From: Streptosporangiales bacterium
GTDB taxonomy: Bacteria > Actinomycetota > Actinomycetes > Streptosporangiales > WHST01
Reading direction: 5' to 3'
Length of the DNA stretch: 48,987 bases
Assembly: GCA_009379825.1 (NCBI GenBank)
Contig: WHTA01000040.1
Location: forward strand, 1-48,987
The notes beneath the pieces are model-generated. The model was not told the DNA's origin. It searched no databases and saw only the letters and a program-made list of their open reading frames with translations. A program made the translations under genes and the position numbers. This document shows positions 42,264 to 48,987 of this stretch, in pieces (the first letter of the stretch is position 1; the number at the start of each line of letters is the position of its first letter).

Positions 42264-43242
42264 CGAAGCCCTCCCCGGTGACCGCCACGAACGCGTCCTC
42301 CAGCGACGGCCGCGCACGGGTGAGCTCCCGCACCCGTACGCCCGCCCGTACCAGCGCGGCGCACGTCTCCTCGACGGGCAGCTCGCCGGGGTCCGCGGTG
42401 ACCTGGTCGCGCTCGGCCCGCACCCCGTCGAGGCCGAGCTCACCGAGCGTACGCACCGCGAGGTCGACGTCGGGGGTGGTGACGACCAACCGCACGCCGG
42501 CGTGCGCGCGCAGCTCGTCGACCGTGCCCTGCAGCACCAGCTGGCCGTGGTCGAGCACGGCGACGTCGCTGCACACCTGCTCCACCTCGGCGAGCAGGTG
42601 CGAAGAGAGCAGCACCGTCACACCGCCGACGGCCAGCTCCCGGATCAGCGATCTGATCTCCCTGGTGCCCTGCGGGTCGAGGCCGTTGGTGGGCTCGTCG
42701 AGCACGAGCAGCTGCCGCGGCTGCAACAGCGCCGCGGCGAGGCACAGCCGCTGCCGCATTCCCAGCGAGTACGCGCGGTACTTCTTCCGCGCCGCGGCCG
42801 TCAGCCCCACCCGTTCGAGTGCCGTGCCGACCCGCGCCTTCCGGGTCGCCGGGTCGGCGGTCGGGTCGGCGGCGTCCATCCGGGCGAGGTACGCGGCGCC
42901 GGACAGCCACGGGTAGCCGGCGGGCCCCTCGATCAGGGCACCGACGCGCGGCAGCACGGCGGCGGACTGCCGCGGCATCGGCAGGCCGAGCAGCTCGATC
43001 TCCCCGGCCGTCGGGGTGGCCAGCCCGAGCAGCATCCGGATGGTGGTGGTCTTGCCGGAACCGTTCGGGCCGAGGAAGCCGAAGACGCTCCCCGCGGGCA
43101 CGTCGAGCGCCAGGTCGCGTACCGCGTACTGGCCGCCACGGAACCGTTTGCTCAGGGCGCGCGTGACGATCGCGCTGCCGCCGTGGTCATCGGCAACCGC
43201 GGTGTCGGCAGGCGCCGTCGCCGCCACTGGCTGGTCGGTCAA
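42250..43242 (-). CDS. ABC exporter ATP-binding protein
   Basis: A 330-residue ATPase. Walker A is GPNGSGKTT, the signature YSLGMRQRLCLAAALL, Walker B LLVLDEPTNGLD and the H-loop LLSSHLLAEVEQVC. The last 90 residues match the small C-terminal domain of drug and bacteriocin exporters. The start codon appears to be TTG at 43242, overlapping the upstream stop as TTGA, which implies translational coupling. An in-frame downstream GTG is possible but would lose conserved context. Confidence 0.88.
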   Translation of the reverse strand: MTDQPVAATAPADTAVADDHGGSAIVTRALSKRFRGGQYAVRDLALDVPAGSVFGFLGPNGSGKTTTIRMLLGLATPTAGEIELLGLPMPRQSAAVLPRVGALIEGPAGYPWLSGAAYLARMDAADPTADPATRKARVGTALERVGLTAAARKKYRAYSLGMRQRLCLAAALLQPRQLLVLDEPTNGLDPQGTREIRSLIRELAVGGVTVLLSSHLLAEVEQVCSDVAVLDHGQLVLQGTVDELRAHAGVRLVVTTPDVDLAVRTLGELGLDGVRAERDQVTADPGELPVEETCAALVRAGVRVRELTRARPSLEDAFVAVTGEGFDVTE

Positions 43243-44288
43243 GCGTTCGCCGCGGCGCGTTCGACGGCCGACGGGGTCACCGCGCCGGCGAACATCCGGC
43301 CGTCGTCGAGCACGAGCAGGGTGACCAGCCGCGACCTGATCATGGTGCCGCTGCCGTACTCACCGGTCACCCGGGTGCCGGCGGCGCGCAGCTGCTTCAG
43401 GTACGCACTCGCCTCGCCGGTCGGCTTCGAGCCCCTGTCGCCCAGCTCGACGACCTTCGTCCACGACGGCTCGCCGTGGTGGCCGTGCTTCCTCGCCTGC
43501 TTCGGCTTGCGGTCGTGGTCACCGGCCTGCGCCGTCCGCCGCTCGACCTTGGTGCCCTTCGGCGGGTCGAACTCGAACGTGTCCGCCGCCGGCTCCGCGT
43601 AGCTGAGCTCGCTGAACGCGACGTCGATCGCCGGGTCGGCGGAGCCGTCGGGCAGCACGGTGAGGCCGAGCGGCATCCAGGTCTTCGCGTCGATGGACAC
43701 CTGCACGGAGCCGACCAGCGACTCGGCCGACTTCGGCTCCACCACCAGCTCGTACGCGTCGCGGCCCGCGACCTCGCCGGCGCGACCGACGGACACGTCG
43801 GAGTCGTCGCCGAGCTCGGCGAGGATCCGCTTGGCGGCCTGGTCCGGGCTGGCCTGCTCGTGCCGCTGCCGGTCGTCCCGCTGCGGCAGCGTGGTGCGGA
43901 CGGCCTTGCGCTCCGCGCTGTCGTACATCCAGGCCGTGCGGCCGTCCCTGAGGTACGTCCGCTCGCTGTTCGACCCGAGCACGGACAACCGCTGCTTGTC
44001 GGCACCGGACTTCGCCACCCGCATGGTGCCGGTGCCGGTGAGGAGCGAGGAGAGGTCGGACGAGCGCACCGACTGAGGCAGCGCCGGGATGCCGAGGTCG
44101 GCCTCGGTGCGTACGGTGCCGGAGAACGTGTCCACGTCGGACGCGAGCGTGCGGCTGAGCAGCTGTTGCGCGCTCACCGCGGGCAACGCGGCGTCGGCAC
44201 CCGCGGTCAGTGCGGGCACCACCGCCGAGGCGGCGACCGCGGCGGCCGCGATCCCGACGGGAATCGTCCATCGAAGCTTGCTGCCCAT
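43239..44288 (-). CDS. Secreted LolA-like protein encoded with the ABC exporter
   Basis: A 349-residue protein with an N-terminal signal sequence (basic start, then a long Ala/Val core ending near residue 33) and no lipobox Cys. The body has the LolA/LppX-type half-barrel pattern: [46 protein letters not shown] and [15 protein letters not shown]. Such proteins in actinobacteria bind hydrophobic molecules on the cell surface. A charged segment [17 protein letters not shown] lies near residue 260. It is the first gene of the exporter operon. Confidence 0.75.
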   Translation of the reverse strand: MGSKLRWTIPVGIAAAAVAASAVVPALTAGADAALPAVSAQQLLSRTLASDVDTFSGTVRTEADLGIPALPQSVRSSDLSSLLTGTGTMRVAKSGADKQRLSVLGSNSERTYLRDGRTAWMYDSAERKAVRTTLPQRDDRQRHEQASPDQAAKRILAELGDDSDVSVGRAGEVAGRDAYELVVEPKSAESLVGSVQVSIDAKTWMPLGLTVLPDGSADPAIDVAFSELSYAEPAADTFEFDPPKGTKVERRTAQAGDHDRKPKQARKHGHHGEPSWTKVVELGDRGSKPTGEASAYLKQLRAAGTRVTGEYGSGTMIRSRLVTLLVLDDGRMFAGAVTPSAVERAAANA

Positions 44289-44413
44289 CGAGTTCCCTCC
44301 CTAGGCCCCTCCCGTCGACGGTAACCCTTCCGGTCGCGGCCCACGTACTCCAAATGACGTATTTCCGTGCCTGTGGGAAGCTGCCTGCAGCGGCGTCGAC
44401 CTCGAGAGGTGAC

Positions 44414-45460
44414 ATGAAGGCCCTGGTGAAGACGGCTGCGGCGCCCGGGTTGGCGCTCTCGGACGTACCGGAGCCCGCGATCGACGCGGACGACGTGCTG
44501 ATCCGGGTGCTACGTACGGGAGTCTGCGGCACGGACCTGCACATCCAGTCCTGGGACGCGTGGGCGGCCGAGCACATCCAGCCGCCGCTGGTGATCGGGC
44601 ACGAGTTCGTCGGCGAGATCGTCGAGGTCGGCTCGCGGGTGGTGGAGCTGGAAGCCGGCGACATCGTCAGCGGCGAGGGGCACATCGTGTGCGGCCGGTG
44701 CCGCAACTGCATGGCCGGCCAGCGGGTGATGTGCGCCCACACCCAGGGCCTCGGGGTGGATCGGGCCGGCTGCTTCGCCGAGTACGTCGCGCTGCCTGCG
44801 GGCAACGTCTGGCGGCACCACAGCGACATCGACCTGGACGTCGCGTCGATCTTCGACCCGTTCGGGAACGCCGTGCACACCGCGTTGAAGTTCCCCGTGA
44901 TGGGCGAGGACGTGTTGATCACCGGCGCCGGGCCGATCGGCATCATGGCCGCCGCCGTCGCGAAGCACGCGGGCGCGCGGTACGTGGTGGTGAGCGACGT
45001 CAGCGACTACCGGCTGGACCTCGCGAAGCGGGCCGGCGTCACGCTCGCGCTCGATGCCCGCACCCACGGCGCCGCCGACGCGCAGCGCATCCTCGGCATG
45101 CACGAGGGCTTCGACGTCGGCATGGAGATGTCCGGCAAGGCCCCCGCCCTGCGCGACATGGTGGCCAACATGAAGCACGGTGGCGAGATCGCGCTACTCG
45201 GCCTGCCCAGCGAGGAGTTCGCCGTCGACTGGAGCCGGATCGTGCTGAAGATGCTGACCATCAGCGGCATCTACGGCAGGGAGATGTTCGAGACCTGGTA
45301 CGAGATGTCCGTGCTGTTGCAGTGCGGCCTGGACATCTCGCACGTCATCACGCACCGGTTGCCGTACACCGAGTACGAGCGTGCGTTCGAGATCTGCCGA
45401 TCCGGACACTGCGGCAAGGTCGTCCTGGAGTGGGCGCAGCCCACCCACGGAGAGGAGTAG
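44414..45460 (+). CDS. tdh: L-threonine 3-dehydrogenase
   Basis: A 348-residue zinc alcohol-dehydrogenase-family enzyme that oxidises threonine to 2-amino-3-ketobutyrate. The catalytic zinc ligands lie in [10 protein letters not shown] and GHEFVGE, and the structural zinc four-Cys lobe is [15 protein letters not shown]. The nucleotide fold is [12 protein letters not shown] with an acidic V-V-S-D after the second strand (NAD). [11 protein letters not shown] and [16 protein letters not shown] are Tdh-specific. GAGAGGTG precedes the ATG. kbl follows after 2 nt, giving the standard threonine-to-glycine operon. Confidence 0.94.
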   Translation: MKALVKTAAAPGLALSDVPEPAIDADDVLIRVLRTGVCGTDLHIQSWDAWAAEHIQPPLVIGHEFVGEIVEVGSRVVELEAGDIVSGEGHIVCGRCRNCMAGQRVMCAHTQGLGVDRAGCFAEYVALPAGNVWRHHSDIDLDVASIFDPFGNAVHTALKFPVMGEDVLITGAGPIGIMAAAVAKHAGARYVVVSDVSDYRLDLAKRAGVTLALDARTHGAADAQRILGMHEGFDVGMEMSGKAPALRDMVANMKHGGEIALLGLPSEEFAVDWSRIVLKMLTISGIYGREMFETWYEMSVLLQCGLDISHVITHRLPYTEYERAFEICRSGHCGKVVLEWAQPTHGEE

Positions 45461-45462
45461 GC

Positions 45463-46668
45463 GTGTTCGAGACGGTACGAGCCGACCTGCGCGGCCGGCT
45501 GGACGAGATCCACGCGCAGGGCCTGTACAAGGCGGAGCGCGTCATCTCCACTCCGCAGCGGGCGCGGATCGGGGTGGCCGAGGGCGAGGTCGTCAACCTC
45601 TGCGCGAACAACTACCTCGGCCTCGCCGACCACCCGGACGTGATCGCCGCGGCGCACGCCGCCATGGACGACTGGGGTTTCGGCATGGCGTCGGTACGGT
45701 TCATCTGCGGCACCCAGGAACCGCACAAGCAGCTGGAGGAACGACTCTCGACGTTCCTCGGCACCGACGACACCATCCTGTACAGCTCTTGCTTCGACGC
45801 CAACGCCGGCCTGTTCGAGACACTCCTGGACGAGAACGACGCGGTGATCTCCGACGCGCTCAACCACGCGAGCATCATCGACGGCGTACGGCTGTGCAAG
45901 GCCCGCCGGCTGCGCTACGCGAACCGCGACATGGCGGAGCTGGAGGCGCGGCTGCAGGAGGCGGCGGACGCACGGCACCGGCTGATCGCCACCGACGGCG
46001 TCTTCTCCATGGACGGCTACCTGGCGCCGCTGCCGGAGATCTGCGACCTGGCCGAGCGCTACGACGCGATGGTGATGGTCGACGACTCGCACGCGGTGGG
46101 CTTCGTCGGCCCGAACGGTGGCGGCACGCCCGACCTGCTCGGCGTACGCGACCGGGTGGACGTCGTCACCGGCACGCTCGGCAAGGCGCTCGGCGGCGCG
46201 AGCGGCGGGTACACGAGCGGGCGCGCGGAGATAGTCGAGTACCTGCGCCAGCGGTCCCGGCCTTACCTGTTCTCCAACTCGGTGGCGCCGGCGATCGTCG
46301 GTGCCTCGCTGGCCGTGCTCGACCTGCTCACCGAGGGCGCGGAACTGCGCGACCGGCTCGCGGCGAACACCGCGTACTTCCGGCAGGCCATGACGGACGC
46401 CGGCTTCGACGTGCTGCCCGGTGACCACCCGATCGTGCCGGTGATGATCTACGACGCCGCGCTCGCCGCCCGGATGGCCGACCTGCTGCTCGACCGCGGC
46501 ATCTACGTCATCGGGTTCTCCTACCCGGTGGTGCCGATGGGCCAGGCGCGGATCCGCACCCAGCTGTCGGCCGCGCACGAGCGGGCCGATGTGGAACGAG
46601 CTGTCCGCGCGTTCACCGAAGTACGCGAAGAGCTGGGCGGATTGCCCGGGGTATCAGCAGCCTCGTAG
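45463..46668 (+). CDS. kbl: Glycine C-acetyltransferase (2-amino-3-ketobutyrate CoA ligase)
   Basis: A 401-residue PLP enzyme that splits 2-amino-3-ketobutyrate with CoA into glycine and acetyl-CoA. It has [57 protein letters not shown] and the PLP lysine in [14 protein letters not shown]. The GTG start follows AGAGGAG overlapping the end of tdh. The pair is complete and appears intact. Confidence 0.94.
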   Translation: MFETVRADLRGRLDEIHAQGLYKAERVISTPQRARIGVAEGEVVNLCANNYLGLADHPDVIAAAHAAMDDWGFGMASVRFICGTQEPHKQLEERLSTFLGTDDTILYSSCFDANAGLFETLLDENDAVISDALNHASIIDGVRLCKARRLRYANRDMAELEARLQEAADARHRLIATDGVFSMDGYLAPLPEICDLAERYDAMVMVDDSHAVGFVGPNGGGTPDLLGVRDRVDVVTGTLGKALGGASGGYTSGRAEIVEYLRQRSRPYLFSNSVAPAIVGASLAVLDLLTEGAELRDRLAANTAYFRQAMTDAGFDVLPGDHPIVPVMIYDAALAARMADLLLDRGIYVIGFSYPVVPMGQARIRTQLSAAHERADVERAVRAFTEVREELGGLPGVSAAS

Positions 46669-46674
46669 GAATGG

Positions 46675-48101
46675 GTGAGCATGGGGTCGACCAGCCACGG
46701 TTACGACTACGACGTCGTCGTCATCGGGTCGGGGCCGAGCGGGCAGAAGGCGGCCATCGCCGCCGCGAAGCTCGACCGGTTGGTCGCCATCGTCGACCGC
46801 AAGGCAATGGTCGGCGGTGTCTGTATCAACACCGGCACCATCCCGTCGAAGACGCTGCGCGAGGCCGTCCTCTACCTCACCGGGCTCGACCTGCGTGAGG
46901 TGTACGGGCAGAGCTATCAGGTCAAGTCCGAGATCGGGATGGCCGACCTGCACACCCGTACGCACTACGTGATCGGCCGCGAGATCGACGTCGTGCGCAG
47001 CCAGCTGTCACGTAACCGGGTGAACCTGCTGACCGGCACCGCCAGGTTCGCCGGCGACCACAAGCTCACCGTCATGTCCGACGAGGGCGCCGAGCAGACC
47101 GTCACGGCGGACAAGGTGGTCATCGCGGTCGGCACCCGTCCGGCGCGGCCGGACAGCGTCGCGTTCGACGGCAAGACGATCGTCGACTCCGACCAGCTGC
47201 TCTCGCTCGACCGGGTGCCCGCGTCCATGGTCGTCGTGGGCGCCGGCGTCATCGGCATCGAGTACGCGTCGATGTTCGCCGCGCTCGGCACGAAGGTCAC
47301 GGTGATCGAACGCCGCGAGCGGATGCTGTCATTCTGCGACCTGGAGGTCGTGGAGGCGCTGAAGTACCAGCTGCGCGACATGGCCGTGACGTTCAGGTTC
47401 CGGGAGTCGGTGGCCGCGGTGGAGAAGTTCACCGGCGGCGCCTTGACCATCCTGGCGAGCGGCAAGAAGGTGCCCGCCGACACGGTGATGTACTCTGCCG
47501 GCCGGCAGGGCGTGCTGGCCGACCTGACACCGGAGAACGCCGGTCTCGACGTCGACGACCGCAGCCGGGTGAGCGTCGACGAGTTCTACCGCACGAACGT
47601 GCCGCACCTGTACGCCGTCGGCGACATCATCGGTTCCCCGCGCTCGCCGCCACATCGATGGAGCAGGGCAGGATCGCCGCGTACCACGCGTGCGAAGAGC
47701 CGACCAACGACCTCACCCCGTTCCAGCCGATCGGCATCTACACCATCCCGGAGATCTCGTACGTAGGGCAGACCGAGGACGAACTGACGGCGTCCAGCGT
47801 GCCGTTCGAGGTCGGCATCGCCAGATACCGGGAGCTGGCGCGCGGCCAGATCATGGGCGACTCGTACGGCATGCTGAAGCTGCTGGTGCACACGGAGACC
47901 AGGAAGCTGCTCGGCGTACACGTGTTCGGCAGCAACGCCACCGAGCTGGTGCACATCGGGCAGGCGGTGATGGGCTGCGACGGCACCATCGACTACCTCG
48001 TCGACACCGTGTTCAACTACCCCACCCTGGCTGAGTCGTACAAGGTAGCCGCCCTCGACGCCACCAACAAGATGCGCGCAGTAACCCGCCTCACCGACTA
48101 A
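46675..48101 (+). pseudogene. sthA: Soluble pyridine nucleotide transhydrogenase, disrupted by a frameshift
   Basis: A flavoprotein disulfide-reductase family member. It has [18 protein letters not shown], the SthA-type active site [13 protein letters not shown] in which the second redox Cys is absent, [19 protein letters not shown] and a C-terminal dimerisation domain ([33 protein letters not shown]). The frame breaks near 47634-47636. The first part reads [11 protein letters not shown], while one extra T in GGTTCCCC would restore [18 protein letters not shown], matching the frame that continues to 48101. A single-base deletion in the source or a sequencing error explains it. The start may be the ATG at 46681. 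Confidence 0.87.
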
Positions 48102-48110
48102 CGGCACGCC

Positions 48111-48812
48111 ATGGCAACCGCGGAGGAACAGCTCGAGGCTGCGGTAGGCGAGCTACCCAAGGCGTTCGGCCCAGACCGCCCGTCCTCGGTCGGCGGTCGC
48201 GCGCACTGCTACACCTCCGACGAGCTGGCGATACTTGCCGGCCCGCGCAACGAGATCCCCGTCGACCTGATCAGCCAGGTGGCCAGGGAGGTACCCGATC
48301 ATTGGGACGACTTCGCCGGCCTCTACCGGCGGCTTACGCCGCGGATCCTGCCCCCACTGGTGACCGGTGACCTGCCCGTCGACGAGGCGCTTGTCGGTGA
48401 GCGGCTGCACGAGGCCGTGCTCGCGCAATGGCCGGCGGCTGAGCGTGCCGCTGTCGACCGCAACTGCCAGGCGTGGTGGCGGGCCACGCTCGAGCAGCAC
48501 CCCCGGCAGCCGACTGCGATGCAGGCGCTGGAGTTCCTGGTGGCGTACAGCGGTGACGTACAGCCGTGGTTGGACGGCTGGACCGCCGCTGCCCGCCCAG
48601 CGGCCAGCAAGCATCTCGCCGACCTGTGTGACCACGCGGTCAACTACATCGACGGCAACAACCGCATCTGCTTGGGCTTCAACCAGCTACGCGACGTCAC
48701 CGCGCCGGGCGCCAGCGACACCTTGGAGCTGCTGGTCGGCACCTTGACCGATGGCAACAGCACGACCAAGGGACGCCAGGCACCCGGACTTCGGCTGCGT
48801 CCCGACCGCTGA
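48111..48812 (+). CDS. Hypothetical soluble protein
   Basis: A 233-residue protein with no signal sequence or membrane segment. It is rich in Leu, Ala, Trp and Pro and appears mainly helical. A notable segment is DHAVNYIDGNNRICLGFNQL. I do not recognise the family. It begins 9 nt after the transhydrogenase stop, so it may be co-transcribed. The reading frame and codon bias look genuine, but the start lacks a strong ribosome site. Confidence 0.6.
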   Translation: MATAEEQLEAAVGELPKAFGPDRPSSVGGRAHCYTSDELAILAGPRNEIPVDLISQVAREVPDHWDDFAGLYRRLTPRILPPLVTGDLPVDEALVGERLHEAVLAQWPAAERAAVDRNCQAWWRATLEQHPRQPTAMQALEFLVAYSGDVQPWLDGWTAAARPAASKHLADLCDHAVNYIDGNNRICLGFNQLRDVTAPGASDTLELLVGTLTDGNSTTKGRQAPGLRLRPDR

Positions 48813-48862
48813 CGGCACTACCGCCACGATGGAGCATCGTGGGGTGGGGCAGGGAGGCACTG

Positions 48863-48987
48863 ATGTCGTCGACGTTGTTGAGTGTGGGGCCGTGGCTGGG
48901 CGTTGCCGTGGCCGTGTTGGCGGTCGTGGCGGCGGTTGTTGCGCGGGTGGGCAGGCTGGGCCAGGAACGCCGCATCGCCGTTGCCGC
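48863..48987 (+). CDS. N-terminal part of a membrane protein, cut by the window edge
   Basis: An ATG preceded by AGGGAGG (48851-48857) opens a frame that runs to the edge. It encodes a short N-terminus, one hydrophobic helix (LGVAVAVLAVVAAVVARVG) and GRLGQERRIAVA. The pattern loosely resembles the start of FetB/UPF0014-type ABC permeases, but 41 codons are too few for a firm call. Confidence 0.5.
   Translation, partial: MSSTLLSVGPWLGVAVAVLAVVAAVVARVGRLGQERRIAVA

Noticed and set aside
47600-47680. Programmed ribosomal frameshift in the transhydrogenase gene
   Set aside because: No slippery heptamer, stimulatory structure or biological precedent for this family is visible; one missing T explains the break.

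Overview
The window is a 49-kb piece of a high-GC actinobacterial chromosome. The evidence is the very high G+C third-codon bias, frequent GTG starts, a DUF3263 gene, and long runs of genes joined by 4-nt ATGA/GTGA overlaps. It carries no rRNA, tRNA or CRISPR array that I can see. Genus was not determined. The left edge cuts an IS4-type transposase and the right edge cuts a small membrane-protein gene.

Layout. 1-4.4 kb: IS remnant, a DUF3263 protein, a stand-alone MsmK/UgpC-type sugar ABC ATPase, nagA (GlcNAc-6-P deacetylase), then a degenerate array made of copies of the nagA/nrtR gene ends. 4.4-7.9 kb: nrtR facing nadA-nadB-nadC, with a perfect 23-bp palindrome between them (NAD de novo synthesis and its regulator). 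8.0-9.2 kb: a VOC protein and a TauE/SafE exporter. 9.25-14.8 kb (minus): an ArgH-like lyase followed by a complex-II operon in the order B-A-C-D, with an IclR regulator beside it. 15.0-24.9 kb (plus): a nine-gene coupled operon with an MHS transporter, two SDRs, a three-polypeptide biotin-dependent carboxylase, an NDP-forming acyl-CoA synthetase, a DUF35 protein and a thiolase-like protein. 24.9-33.1 kb (minus): an eight-gene coupled operon with a NitT/TauT/SsuABC-type ABC importer, a split UxaA/SuyAB-type lyase, a CoA-transferase, an Xsc-like ThDP enzyme and a HIBADH-family dehydrogenase. 33.2-36.6 kb (plus): a second HIBADH-family enzyme, a GntR/FCD regulator and an acyl-CoA carboxylase carboxyltransferase. 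36.8-41.0 kb: bioY, an acyl-CoA ligase, a thiolase, bioM and bioN. 41.0-44.3 kb: a small membrane protein and an ABC-2 exporter with a LolA-like lipoprotein-type protein. 44.4-48.1 kb: tdh-kbl (threonine to glycine plus acetyl-CoA) and a frameshifted sthA transhydrogenase. 48.1 kb to the end: a hypothetical protein and a truncated gene.

How it fits together (inference). The middle 25 kb looks like a catabolic island for carboxylic or sulfonic acids. It has two importers, local IclR and GntR regulators, several CoA-activating enzymes, lyases, dehydrogenases and two biotin-dependent carboxyltransferases. A biotin uptake operon sits next to it and could supply their cofactor. The two best candidates for undescribed biochemistry are the minus-strand ABC/UxaA-type/CoA-transferase/Xsc-like/HIBADH operon and the plus-strand operon built around a carboxylase whose carboxyltransferase subunit departs from the pyruvate carboxylase and oxaloacetate decarboxylase consensus. 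Their substrates cannot be read from sequence alone.
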